From JAGWBG01 sp034421095 (GTDB taxonomy: Bacteria; Chloroflexota; Dehalococcoidia; Lucifugimonadales; JAGWBF01): a stretch of DNA of 64,000 bases. Positions 1 to 8,971 of this stretch are shown piece by piece. Each line of letters begins with the position of its first letter. Position 1 is the first letter of the stretch. A program made the translations under genes and the position numbers. The notes beneath the pieces are model-generated. The model was not told where the DNA came from. It saw only the letters and a list, made by a program, of their open reading frames with translations, and did not search any database. Where the stretch lies: positions 62,001 to 126,000 of the forward strand of contig DAOUKR010000015.1 in NCBI GenBank assembly GCA_034421095.1. Reading direction: 5' to 3'.

Positions 1-1228
1 TGAAGAAGACCTGCCCCAGAGCCTTGGATACCCCCAACGCCAGGAGTGGACCCAGGAATATGGCCGGGACCGTCAGCAGCAAACCCTCCACCAGTGCCAG
101 CAACCCTATCTGTACGGTGGTGGCCCCTCGGCTCTTCAGCATGGATATTTCGGTGGCCCGTGACTTGACGATGAGTCCCGTCACCAGGGCCAGGTAGTAA
201 ATGAGTATGGCGGTAACCAGAAAGACCATCAGGAAGAGGGGGATGCGTGCCAGAAGTATCTGTTCTTCATAGTCATCCAGGACGGTGTCCAGCCTGATGG
301 AGGGGTCGGAATTGGCGAGGTTCGAGAGTACGTCGAACTCCACCTGGCGGATGATGTTCTGGAGGGTGTTCACGTCTCCCGCTCGCAGGCCGTGGCGGTC
401 CAGGTAAAAGAACCAGGTGACGTCGGTGTACAACCCCGGATATGCCGCCCCCACCAGGTCAAGGATGGCGTCTTCGGACGTGAACATGGGGACGGTAGTC
501 CACTCCCCGTTATGAAAGCTGAAGGCACGGTCCGAATCGTACCAGAACTCGTCCTTGGTGTCGGTACGACCGAAGACGCCCACGATTCTCACCGTCATCG
601 GCACCGGGTCCGCGTCACCGGCTGCGGGGAGAACGTACATCTCGTCGCCCACGTCAAGCTCCAGCCATTGCGCTCCCCGGTCGTCTATGGCAACCTCCAG
701 AGGCTCATCCGGCTCAGCCGTGCCGATGCTCCGAGTTGTGTAGGGCCAGTGACCACGCAGCACTTCAACGCGGGTCTCCGTCCCATAGGAGTCGGGCACA
801 AGCCCGGTCATGTACTGAATCTTACCCCGGGGACGTATTGTGTTATCCAGTTCCAGCCGGGGTGCGCCCTCAAAGAAGAAGGTGGAAGTCTGGAAAATGT
901 GTGAGCGGTCTTCCAGGTAAGGCTCAAAGCGCTCATACACCCGCCTGTCCACGAAGTCCAGTCCGGCCTGGTATACGGAAAATCGCCTTGAGACTGCCGA
1001 AGGATTGTCGAGGTCGTTGAACACGTCTACCGATATGTTGGCTTCCTCCGGGGTTGCATCGTTCAGGGCACGGCGTAGCGCGGCCTCCTCCAGTAGCTTG
1101 GAGAAGACCACACCGCTGGACATGAGAGCCACTGCCAGTACCACCCCCAAGAACAGGGCCGTTTCCAGCCTCCAGTTGGAGATGGTGCGGCGTACGGCGA
1201 TAATATAGGCCAGTCGCAGAAGGGGCAT
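1..1228 (-). CDS. FtsX-like ABC transporter permease, C-terminus beyond left edge
   Basis: About 409 residues are visible; the 3' end runs off the window. The start is the ATG at 1228, preceded by purine-rich AGGGG/AGGGT. There is one membrane helix near residues 20-45, then an extracytoplasmic domain of about 280 residues, then helices from about residue 325. Between the second and third helices lies the FtsX signature EISMLKSRGA. This is the MacB/LolC-type layout, in which such permeases pair with an ATPase to move lipids, lipoproteins or peptides, or to work mechanically on the envelope. The next gene upstream (1351-4791) is a longer relative with the same start, so the two probably form a heterodimer. 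No ATPase gene is visible beside them; it may lie past the edge. Confidence 0.85.
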   Translation of the reverse strand, partial: MPLLRLAYIIAVRRTISNWRLETALFLGVVLAVALMSSGVVFSKLLEEAALRRALNDATPEEANISVDVFNDLDNPSAVSRRFSVYQAGLDFVDRRVYERFEPYLEDRSHIFQTSTFFFEGAPRLELDNTIRPRGKIQYMTGLVPDSYGTETRVEVLRGHWPYTTRSIGTAEPDEPLEVAIDDRGAQWLELDVGDEMYVLPAAGDADPVPMTVRIVGVFGRTDTKDEFWYDSDRAFSFHNGEWTTVPMFTSEDAILDLVGAAYPGLYTDVTWFFYLDRHGLRAGDVNTLQNIIRQVEFDVLSNLANSDPSIRLDTVLDDYEEQILLARIPLFLMVFLVTAILIYYLALVTGLIVKSRATEISMLKSRGATTVQIGLLALVEGLLLTVPAIFLGPLLALGVSKALGQVFF

Positions 1229-1285
1229 CTTACCCTATCCCCTTAGTTACTGACTGATGGGTGAATAAACATCTAAATCAGCCTC

Positions 1286-1320
1286 AACTGGCATTGCCGC
1301 TTTCGCGGGGGTGACGATTG
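1286..1320. repeat. Degenerate copy of short palindromic repeat
   Basis: The stretch GCCGCTTTCGCGGGGGTGAC between the two permease genes is a decayed version of the hairpin repeat found intact at 8948-8971 and 32838-32863. One arm has lost its ATTCCC edge. It is the only recognisable thing in the 122-base gap. Confidence 0.5.
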
Positions 1321-1350
1321 CGTAGTAGCCAGTTGCTCACACATCAGTGA

Positions 1351-4300
1351 TTACTCCACTCTCAGTATATCAGATGCTTTCAGCCTGCGGCCCAGCACGC
1401 TAGCCAGCAGGATGCCGAGGGCAATGGCTACCATTAACTCAACAACTAGCAGAGCTATGAGCCACCCCTGTTGTGTGACTATTAACGGAGGGACCAAAGG
1501 GCTTCCTCTGGAGTCTATGTCCAGGAACCCCAGTACCCACTGGCCGAGCCAGACTCCCAGAACGATGCCGCTTGCTACAGCGATGACCGCAATCAAAACC
1601 CTTTCCAGAGCCAGAGACAGGGTAAGCTGCCGGTTGGAGAGACCCAACGCCTTGACAATGCTCAGGTCCATCCGGCCGGTACGCACGGATACAACGGCGT
1701 AGGTCCCCAGAGCCAGCACTACGGCCACCGTCATGGCCGATATGCTGAGGATGGTAAGTCCATCCCAACCGCCGCCTGCCAGGGGGTAGCGTTCGGCTAC
1801 CTCAACCCTGGACTCACTGTCTCGCAGCGAGGCAAAAAAGGGCAGGCGTTCCCCTATGGAACTGACGGCCTCGCCCCGGCCGGCGCTGTCATCCATGGAT
1901 AGCCAGAGTTCCCCCGGGAACCTGTCCAGCGCAAAGGGAGTGCTCTGGATATATTGCCTGTAGTCGTCCAGGGACACCAGCAAAAATGGACGCATTGAGG
2001 GGTCTATGGTGGGAAAGTAATTTGTAACGTCTCTCACCACCATGGGCACCAGGTCCCTGCCGGCTCTGACGCGCACCTCCTGCCCGACGTAGAACATGGG
2101 GCCGCCTATGGCAGGCAGTGGGAATGGCCCCTGGGGCATCATAATGCCGCGAGGGACGCCAAGGGACGACTCCAGCCATGAGAATTTGATTCCAAAACGG
2201 CCCGAGTGGGCGGCCCGGAAGGTGATTTCCATGGTGTCCGGTTCCACTTCGGCGTTGGGTATAGGTATCCAGGTGCCGGCCCTCTCGTATCCCTCAACTA
2301 CTATCCCCTCGTCCGGGTTAGAGGAGGTCTTTACGGTAATGTCGTCCAGGCCGATGCTGCCCCGGGGCAGCCTGTACGCGTCATCTCCACTGATGAATAT
2401 TGATACTACACTCAGGGGAGGTTCCGGGGGAAAGAATAGCTGGTCCAGCTCGTCCAGGGAAGATTCCAGAAAGACCCACTCCGGGGGCGGAGGCTCGCTG
2501 GGAGACGAAGCGCCGCCGCCGGAAGGGAGAGGTGGTGGAGGGACTGCGCTTGACGGTGTGAGGTCGCCTACGTACAGGCTGTAGTATCCACCCAGGGCGT
2601 CGGACAGGTGCATCCAGAGTTCCAGCTTTTGACGGAATAGGACCTGGTTGAAGCCGGCCACGTCTGTCCATACGCCAATGCTCTCTGCGTTCGTTGGTAG
2701 GACCACACCGTTTGCGCCGTCCTCGCTCTGCCTGAGGGGTGCTCCCGATACCAGGAGGTCCCTGGAGCGCAGTGGTCTGAGCAGGTCGGGAAGGTCCTTG
2801 CCGGCGAAGTCGTCCCTGTACCCCACCACGGTTTCGGGCAGGGTGTCCGGGTCTACCGCCAGCAGTTCGGCGACGGTCCCCGCAGGGAACCCGCCGATAA
2901 GGGTCACTGTGCTCCGGGTCATGGGGCTGACTCCCTCGACCCCGTCCATGTCGGCCAATGCACTCTGGGTCGAATTCGTGAAGGCAGCGCCACTCAGCAC
3001 AAGGTCGCCGCCCACCTGGTAAAGGGTCTGCTCGCGCTGGCTTCTGGCGAGGGTTGATTGAAAGGCCGCACCGAATATGCCCAATGCCACTACCATCATG
3101 AGAATCACGGCGAGGGAGCCGTGGGGCAAGGGGTCGCGGGCTACCCGCACCAGGGCAAAGGTTGCCCATGCCGGGGCCAGGCCGCTCACCATCCACGTTA
3201 GGATTCTAATCAGGAGGGGCAGGACCCTGAGCAACAGAAAGGCCGCAGCAAGCAGCACCAGCACCGGGCCCATGAGCAAACTGGGGTCCACGTCTATTTC
3301 GTTTCTGTTCAGCAGGTCCCCTCTTATGAACCCTTCGCCGTCCTCAATCTGCCACCACAGGAGCCCCACAACCGCCAGCACCAGCATGTCAACGTAGTAC
3401 CTCTGCAAGAAAGGCACTGTGGGCGGCCTTGCCCTTTCCCTCAGAAACTCCACTATGCCCAGCCGCGCAAGGCCCAACCCGGAAGCCGTCAGCACCAACA
3501 GGCTCAGAAAGCCCCCGATGGCGCCCATGATGAACATGTCCGCTGAAATTGCGACGGATATGGGGTCGCCTTCTCCCACCGGGTTTATGGTCCCTACCAG
3601 CAGGTAATGGACTATTGCCAGCGCCAGAAAAGGCCCCACCGCCGTCGCCAGAAGCACCATTATTCCCTCTCCCAGAGCCATGAGACCGCCCACTTGCAAC
3701 ATGCTGGCTCCCCGGCTTCGCAACAGGCTTGCTTCATCGCTGCGGGTACGGGACAACAGCCCCATGACCAGCACCAGGAAATAGAGGATTACAACCACTA
3801 CCAGCGATATAAACAGGTAGAGAGGCACTCTGGCATGGGTCAGGTCGGTCTGGAACTCTGTAAGGGTCAGCGCCAATCGGCTCAGTACCAGGGAACGGGA
3901 GAACCGCTTGTTCAGGTCCGTCTCCAGCCCTACGATGGCTTCCTTGGCAGGCTCCACCTGGGAGGCGGTCAGAACGCTGGTGTCCAGGTACAGGAACCAG
4001 GTATAGTCACCTACCAGGGTTGGGTATCTGGCTCCCAGGCCGTTGAGGAAGGTGCTCTCTGGAATGTACATGGGGAACGTAACCCTCTCACCGTCGGGCA
4101 CCTCCGGGTCCGGGGTGACGGCCGTGGTGAAGTAGACGGTGGATGAGTGCATCCAGTACTCTTCCCTGGTATCTATGGGTTCTGCCACCCCCACTACTGT
4201 GAAGGCGATTCGCTCGGATGGTATTTCCCTGAAGGGGATGAGGTAGGCCTGGGAGCCTACGTCGAGTCCCATTGCCAGGGACGTCTGCCTCCCTATCACC

Positions 4301-4791
4301 ACCTCCATGTCCAGGCCGCGGTCATGGAGCACCGGAGCACTCCGGGGCCATCTGCCTTCTATTATTCGAGAGTGCTCCTCAAAGTCGGTAAGAAAGAATG
4401 GCTGTCCGATGGGGGCGTTCTCCGGTGGAGGACGTCCGTCCAGGTCATACACCAGGGGCAAGTTGGGCCTGGCCTGGCCGAGACGCTGGGTATCCCTTGT
4501 CATGTAACCCAGACGTGACTCGTTGATTTCTTCCACGGCAGAACGCAGCCTCCGATAGTCGGAGGGCCCCAGTGGCCTGTTCTGTACTACTATCATGGGG
4601 TTCAGGGATGTTTTGGGGGTGATGGCTATTGTGTGGCGAATCCCCCCTTCAGCAAGGGCGCGGGAGTAGATGGCTGCGACGGCCATGAGGGTAACGGCAG
4701 CCAGCACGCCAAAGGAGATGATGGCCAAGAGCGCCCACGACGAACGGAGCCGCCGTGGGAGAAGCCAGAGGAGCATCTTGATTAGTTGCAT
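1351..4791 (-). CDS. Large FtsX-like ABC transporter permease
   Basis: This is a 1146-residue membrane protein. I chose the ATG at 4791 because the resulting N-terminus (MQLIKMLLWLLPRRLRSSW) matches the start of the neighbouring permease; the frame stays open to 4869, where it would run into the divergent promoter region. One helix lies at about 20-45, an extracytoplasmic domain at about 50-320, then a block of helices at about 325-445 with the FtsX-type motif EASLLRSRGASM. More helices follow at about 465-560 and 575-600. A second large extracytoplasmic domain, with a proline-rich stretch, occupies roughly 610-980, and the last helices contain DLSIVKALGLS, a second FtsX signature. The two FtsX units in one chain resemble LolC/LolE-like or MacB-like exporters. 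The substrate is unknown. Confidence 0.85.
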   Translation of the reverse strand: MQLIKMLLWLLPRRLRSSWALLAIISFGVLAAVTLMAVAAIYSRALAEGGIRHTIAITPKTSLNPMIVVQNRPLGPSDYRRLRSAVEEINESRLGYMTRDTQRLGQARPNLPLVYDLDGRPPPENAPIGQPFFLTDFEEHSRIIEGRWPRSAPVLHDRGLDMEVVIGRQTSLAMGLDVGSQAYLIPFREIPSERIAFTVVGVAEPIDTREEYWMHSSTVYFTTAVTPDPEVPDGERVTFPMYIPESTFLNGLGARYPTLVGDYTWFLYLDTSVLTASQVEPAKEAIVGLETDLNKRFSRSLVLSRLALTLTEFQTDLTHARVPLYLFISLVVVVILYFLVLVMGLLSRTRSDEASLLRSRGASMLQVGGLMALGEGIMVLLATAVGPFLALAIVHYLLVGTINPVGEGDPISVAISADMFIMGAIGGFLSLLVLTASGLGLARLGIVEFLRERARPPTVPFLQRYYVDMLVLAVVGLLWWQIEDGEGFIRGDLLNRNEIDVDPSLLMGPVLVLLAAAFLLLRVLPLLIRILTWMVSGLAPAWATFALVRVARDPLPHGSLAVILMMVVALGIFGAAFQSTLARSQREQTLYQVGGDLVLSGAAFTNSTQSALADMDGVEGVSPMTRSTVTLIGGFPAGTVAELLAVDPDTLPETVVGYRDDFAGKDLPDLLRPLRSRDLLVSGAPLRQSEDGANGVVLPTNAESIGVWTDVAGFNQVLFRQKLELWMHLSDALGGYYSLYVGDLTPSSAVPPPPLPSGGGASSPSEPPPPEWVFLESSLDELDQLFFPPEPPLSVVSIFISGDDAYRLPRGSIGLDDITVKTSSNPDEGIVVEGYERAGTWIPIPNAEVEPDTMEITFRAAHSGRFGIKFSWLESSLGVPRGIMMPQGPFPLPAIGGPMFYVGQEVRVRAGRDLVPMVVRDVTNYFPTIDPSMRPFLLVSLDDYRQYIQSTPFALDRFPGELWLSMDDSAGRGEAVSSIGERLPFFASLRDSESRVEVAERYPLAGGGWDGLTILSISAMTVAVVLALGTYAVVSVRTGRMDLSIVKALGLSNRQLTLSLALERVLIAVIAVASGIVLGVWLGQWVLGFLDIDSRGSPLVPPLIVTQQGWLIALLVVELMVAIALGILLASVLGRRLKASDILRVE

Positions 4792-4936
4792 CACTTCTGA
4801 TTGTACATTGGTATGATGCGTATAGGATAGTGCCGCCAACCCACACATACGCTCCCCTGCTGTTGTCAACGTCGGGGCTAGCGTGTATGCTGAAGTACAG
4901 AACCATCCGTATCAGAAGCTACCTCAGGAGGCCCAG

Positions 4937-6040
4937 ATGCTCGAACAATTTCACGTTAAAGAAGAGGACGCCGTCCGCGTTGGGGAGAACGACCTCCGGA
5001 CTACAGTTACCAGTATATTCGAGAAGATGAACGTTTCCACCGGGGATGCTCGGCTGGCCGCCGACGCGCTGGTAACCGCCGACCTCAGGGGCGTGGAGAG
5101 CCACGGTGTGTCAAATATGCTCCGCGCCTACGTGGCGGGCTACAACAGCGGGGAGATTAACCCTAACCCCAACTGGCGAATAGTCCGGCAGACCGCGGCA
5201 ACCGCCAACGTAGACTCCGACGGAGGGCTGGGAATTATCGTAGGCCCCAAGTCCATGGAGATAGCCATCGAGAAGGCCAGGAACGTCGGGGTGGGCATGG
5301 TAACCATATCCAACGGCCGCCACATGGGTATGGCATCCTACCACGCCATGATGGCCCTCAAGCACGATATGATTGGCATTTCCATGACGGGCTGTCCGCC
5401 CTCGGTCTTGCCCACCTTTGGCGCAGAGACCAGGGTGGGCACCAATCCCATCGCCGTGGCCGCCCCTGCCGGAGTGGAGCCTCCCTTCGTATACGACGCC
5501 GCTACCAGCGTCGTGGCCGGCAACAAGATTGGCCTTGCCAGTCGGCTGGGCGTGGACCTTGCTCCCGGCTGGGTGGCCGACGAAAACGGTACTCCCCTCA
5601 TGGATCCCGTTCCAATCCCGCCGGGATGGGCACCGGGGATGCCCCGGAACAACCCTCTGCTTCCATTGGGCAGCACACGGGAGTCCGGCTCTCACAAGGG
5701 CTACGGTCTTGCATGTGTAGTGGACATACTCAGCGGAATACTGTCCGGCACCGGCTTCGGGATGGTCCCCGGACGCCCCAATTTCAGCCACTTTGTGGGC
5801 GCTTATAGCATCGAGGCCTTTACCGAGGTGGACACCTTCAAGTCGCTGATGGATGATTTCCTCCGCTCTCTCAGGGACACTCCCCCCGCTCCCGGCCACG
5901 ATAGAGTCGTGTATGCCGGCTTGCCGGAAGCTGAGACATTCCAGGACCGCAGTGTGAACGGTATCCCCTTGCACAAAGAGGTTGTCCAGTGGTTTCAGGA
6001 TATATGCAATGAAATGTCCATTCCATACATCCTCGCCTGA
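4937..6040 (+). CDS. Malate/L-lactate/ureidoglycolate dehydrogenase family (Ldh_2) oxidoreductase
   Basis: This 367-residue protein belongs to the Ldh_2 (YlbC/AllD/ComC) family of NAD(P)-dependent 2-hydroxyacid dehydrogenases. Family marks are ESHGVSN near the N-terminus, RHMGMASYH in place of the usual NHFG-x-AGY, the metal/cofactor region GTNPIAVAAP, and SHKGYGLA near the C-terminus. The start is ATG 4937, with AGGAG six bases upstream; an in-frame ATG at 4883 would overlap the divergent permease promoter. The substrate cannot be fixed from sequence: malate, lactate, sulfolactate and ureidoglycolate enzymes all share this fold. The L-2-hydroxyglutarate oxidase gene follows after 24 bases, suggesting an operon handling 2-hydroxyacids. 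Confidence 0.87.
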   Translation: MLEQFHVKEEDAVRVGENDLRTTVTSIFEKMNVSTGDARLAADALVTADLRGVESHGVSNMLRAYVAGYNSGEINPNPNWRIVRQTAATANVDSDGGLGIIVGPKSMEIAIEKARNVGVGMVTISNGRHMGMASYHAMMALKHDMIGISMTGCPPSVLPTFGAETRVGTNPIAVAAPAGVEPPFVYDAATSVVAGNKIGLASRLGVDLAPGWVADENGTPLMDPVPIPPGWAPGMPRNNPLLPLGSTRESGSHKGYGLACVVDILSGILSGTGFGMVPGRPNFSHFVGAYSIEAFTEVDTFKSLMDDFLRSLRDTPPAPGHDRVVYAGLPEAETFQDRSVNGIPLHKEVVQWFQDICNEMSIPYILA

Positions 6041-6064
6041 GCAGGGTGCGACGTGGAGGGCTTC

Positions 6065-7288
6065 ATGGATTCTCGAAAATATGACGTGGCAATCATAGGT
6101 GGCGGCATAATTGGCCTGTCCACCGCATTATGGCTCACCGAGCGATACCCCCGGCGCCGGGTGGTGGTGATTGAAAAGGAGAAGGAACTGGCCGTACACC
6201 AGACCGGCCACAACAGCGGGGTGATTCATTCGGGCATCTACTACAGACCGGGATCTCAGAAAGCCCAGTTCTGTGTAAGCGGAGTAGATTATCTCATCCG
6301 GTTCTGTGAGGCTAACGATATTGAGTACGAGCGATGCGGCAAGGTCATAGTCGCCACCGACGAGTCAGAGCTTGGCCGGCTGGAAGACCTCCACCAGAGG
6401 GGGACGGCCAACGGCGTCGGAGGCCTGGAGATGATAGGGCCGGAGAGGCTGAAAGAGATTGAGCCCCATGCAACGGGCATCAAGGCCCTCTACGCTCCGG
6501 GGACTGGGATAGTTGACTACAGAAAGGTCGCCAACGCATACGCGGAAAACCTGCGTGCCAATGGGGGAGAGATTCTTACCGACAGTGAAGTCAGGAATAT
6601 TCGCCGGTCTGCAGGCTCGATATTCCTGGAGACGACCCAGGAGAGCCTGGAGTCCAAATACTTGATAAACTGCGCCGGGCTGCACGCCGACAAGGTGGCA
6701 CGAATGATGGGAGTTTCCCCGGATGTGCGAATCATACCCTTCCGGGGAGAGTATTATACCCTGAACCCCCAGAGCCGCCACCTTGTGAAAGCGTTAATCT
6801 ATCCGGTGCCAAACCCCAGGTTCCCCTTCCTTGGAGTCCACTTCACAAGGAACGCTCATGGGGAGGTGGAAGCAGGCCCCAATGCCGTGTTGGCCTTTGC
6901 CCGCGAGGGGTACAGGAAGACCAACTTCAACGCCGGGGAGACCCTGGGAACCCTTGGCTACCCGGGCTTCTGGGCAATGACCATGAAACACTGGAGGACC
7001 GGGGTCGGAGAGATGCACCGCTCGTTTATGAAAAGCGTCTTCCTTCACGACCTCCGGAGGCTCCTCCCGGAGGTTAAAGGCACGGACCTGGTCTCAGGCG
7101 GGTCCGGGGTGCGTGCTCAAGCGGTAGACAAAAGGGGCAGGCTCCTGGATGATTTCAGCATCCAGGAGACCGAAGGCGCTATACACGTCCTGAACGCCCC
7201 GTCTCCGGGGGCAACCTCTTCCCTCTCCATCGGCGAGCACATCGTTAGCCTGGCCGCCAAGTCTTTCGACCTGGGGACCTCATCATAG
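6065..7288 (+). CDS. lhgO: L-2-hydroxyglutarate oxidase
   Basis: A 407-residue FAD enzyme of the DAO superfamily. The N-terminus has the dinucleotide-binding motif DVAIIGGGIIGLSTA, followed by HNSGVIHSGIYY, which is diagnostic of LhgO/YgaF. The C-terminus has SGGSGVRAQAVD and NAPSPGATSSLSIG, also typical. The enzyme oxidises L-2-hydroxyglutarate to 2-oxoglutarate and passes electrons to the quinone pool or oxygen. I prefer ATG 6065, with GGAGGG just upstream, over a GTG at 6053. It lies directly behind the Ldh_2-family gene, and its last codons overlap the convergent ComF gene by six bases. Confidence 0.9.
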   Translation: MDSRKYDVAIIGGGIIGLSTALWLTERYPRRRVVVIEKEKELAVHQTGHNSGVIHSGIYYRPGSQKAQFCVSGVDYLIRFCEANDIEYERCGKVIVATDESELGRLEDLHQRGTANGVGGLEMIGPERLKEIEPHATGIKALYAPGTGIVDYRKVANAYAENLRANGGEILTDSEVRNIRRSAGSIFLETTQESLESKYLINCAGLHADKVARMMGVSPDVRIIPFRGEYYTLNPQSRHLVKALIYPVPNPRFPFLGVHFTRNAHGEVEAGPNAVLAFAREGYRKTNFNAGETLGTLGYPGFWAMTMKHWRTGVGEMHRSFMKSVFLHDLRRLLPEVKGTDLVSGGSGVRAQAVDKRGRLLDDFSIQETEGAIHVLNAPSPGATSSLSIGEHIVSLAAKSFDLGTSS

Positions 7289-8008
7289 GCTCTTGTCATG
7301 GGGGGCCGGCCCTTGCCGCGCCAGTGCCAGGCCCCAAACGGACTCGGCGCCCCCTGCCTTGAGTACGGCGGCACAGGCCGAAACGGTGCTTCCCGTAGTC
7401 ACCACGTCGTCCACTACGATGAACCTCTGCCCCTGGGCATTGCCCACACAAGCAAAGCTCCCCTCCACATTACGCATCCGCTCTTCCAGCGACAGGGAGA
7501 CCTGGGGAGGCGTGTTCCTGGTGCGTATTATGAGGTTTTCCGTCACGGGCAGACACATCCTCTTGCCCACCTCTTTTGCCAGCAACTCCGATTGGTTATA
7601 ACCCCTATCCCGGAGGCGTCGCTTGTGGAGGGGTACGGGCACGAGGACGGCTCCGGGCACGGTAACTGACTCCATATACTGGGCCAGAAGCTGCCCAAGG
7701 ATGGGGGCAACGGCCCTGAGATTCCGGTATTTCAGACTGTGGATAGCCTCTCGCACGGTCCCGTCCATGAGGAAAGGCGCTCTAATGCCGTCTACGGCGA
7801 GAGGTCTGGCGACGCACGTCCCGCACAGGCCCGGTCTGATAGAGGGGCCCGGTTGTGCGCACGCTTCGCAATAGGGATGTGCCAGATGAGGCAGGCCGGA
7901 TTCGCAAGTGGGGCATAGAAAGCTTCCGTACTTGCTGCATCCGGCACACTGGGGAGGGAACAGTACGTCCAGGGCGGATAGTCCAAGGCGCACCAGGGGA
8001 TTCTTCAT
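7283..8008 (-). CDS. ComF family phosphoribosyltransferase-like protein
   Basis: A 241-residue ComF/GntX-type protein. The N-terminal third has a cysteine cluster (PPQCAGC, FLCPTC, YCEAC, LCGTC) that should bind zinc. The C-terminal type I phosphoribosyltransferase domain carries the PRPP loop FIVVDDVVTTGST near the end. ComF acts in DNA uptake in naturally competent bacteria; elsewhere the family role is unclear. The start is ATG 8008, with AAGGG close in front, four bases after the stop of the alpha/beta hydrolase, so the two genes are likely co-transcribed. The open frame continues to 8137 inside the hydrolase, but that extension reads like out-of-frame hydrolase sequence. Confidence 0.88.
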   Translation of the reverse strand: MKNPLVRLGLSALDVLFPPQCAGCSKYGSFLCPTCESGLPHLAHPYCEACAQPGPSIRPGLCGTCVARPLAVDGIRAPFLMDGTVREAIHSLKYRNLRAVAPILGQLLAQYMESVTVPGAVLVPVPLHKRRLRDRGYNQSELLAKEVGKRMCLPVTENLIIRTRNTPPQVSLSLEERMRNVEGSFACVGNAQGQRFIVVDDVVTTGSTVSACAAVLKAGGAESVWGLALARQGPAPHDKSL

Positions 8009-8012
8009 ACCC

Positions 8013-8804
8013 TTACGACAAGAAGGGCACCACGGCCGAGACGAAGGCCTCCGGGTCCTCAATCTGGGGCAGGTGTCCCAGCCCCGGCAGCACCACTTTG
8101 GAGGCATTGGGCAGGTTGTTGTAAAGCAAGTCCTCACCGTCTCTCAGGCGGTCGTGCTCCCCGTAGAGCACCAGGGTTGCCGATGCCTTGACGTGGGGCA
8201 GTCGGGACATGATGTCATACCACGCCAGAGACTCCATGGTCTTGCGTACCCATACTCCGGCCTGTGCTCGTAGCTCGTTGGTCTTTTCCACCCACTCGGG
8301 CTTGGGGTTGACGAAGGTTGTAGCGGCCCTCAATTCCTCAAGGGTGCGTGGTACAGGCATACTGTTTGCGTCATAGCCGGCCGAGCCTTCCTGGATGCGC
8401 TGGGGTGCGGTGCGAGGGTCCCACACGGGAGCGCCTACCAGTACCAACCGGTCCACTCTATCGGGATAGGAAGCGGCCAACTCCGTCGCCAGGACGGCCC
8501 CCACAGAGTTTCCTACAATGTGCGCCCTGTGGATGTTCATAATCTGCATGGCGTGGTCCATGGACCGCGCCCAGTCGGGCATGGTAAAGCCCTCGCAGGG
8601 TGCGTCCGACTGGCCGTGTCCCAACATGTCAAAGGCGTAGCATGTGAATTGCTGGCCCAGAGGCTCCATCACCGTGTGCCAGGCCCAGTCGGAGGTTCCC
8701 ATTGGGTGGAGGAGGACTACGGGATGGCCGCTGCCGGATTTCACAAAATGAATCCGGCCTTCGGGAGTCGGAACCAACTCTTCAAGGTCTCGCTGTACAA
8801 GCAT
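8013..8804 (-). CDS. Alpha/beta hydrolase
   Basis: A 263-residue alpha/beta-hydrolase fold enzyme. The oxyanion region is VVLLHPMG, the nucleophile elbow is GNSVG (Ser near residue 93), and the likely catalytic His lies in GLGHLPQIEDP close to the C-terminus. The length is normal for single-domain esterases, lactonases and C-C bond hydrolases. No lid insertion or signal peptide is seen, so it should be cytoplasmic. It precedes comF by four bases. The substrate is not predictable. Confidence 0.85.
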   Translation of the reverse strand: MLVQRDLEELVPTPEGRIHFVKSGSGHPVVLLHPMGTSDWAWHTVMEPLGQQFTCYAFDMLGHGQSDAPCEGFTMPDWARSMDHAMQIMNIHRAHIVGNSVGAVLATELAASYPDRVDRLVLVGAPVWDPRTAPQRIQEGSAGYDANSMPVPRTLEELRAATTFVNPKPEWVEKTNELRAQAGVWVRKTMESLAWYDIMSRLPHVKASATLVLYGEHDRLRDGEDLLYNNLPNASKVVLPGLGHLPQIEDPEAFVSAVVPFLS

Positions 8805-8947
8805 GGAGCCTCCTTTGCTCGGAACCTCGGTTTCCGCACAGTGCTTTGACTGTCATGTTACTAACCCCTTGCCGGCAAGTCAAGGGCAGGCGTCCAGGCC
8901 CCACTTTTCTTCATTTCCGCCGCCTTTTGTCACTCCCGCCTCCTCTT

Positions 8948-8971
8948 GTCATTCCCGCGAAAGCGGGAATC
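8948..8971. repeat. Short palindromic repeat (intact copy)
   Basis: Perfect 8-base arms ATTCCCGC and GCGGGAAT around a GAAA loop (8951-8970), preceded by GTC. The same hairpin occurs with the loop inverted at 32841-32860 and with arm variants at 42631-42650 and 47601-47620. It overlaps the last codons of the monooxygenase gene and supplies its TGA. Confidence 0.85.
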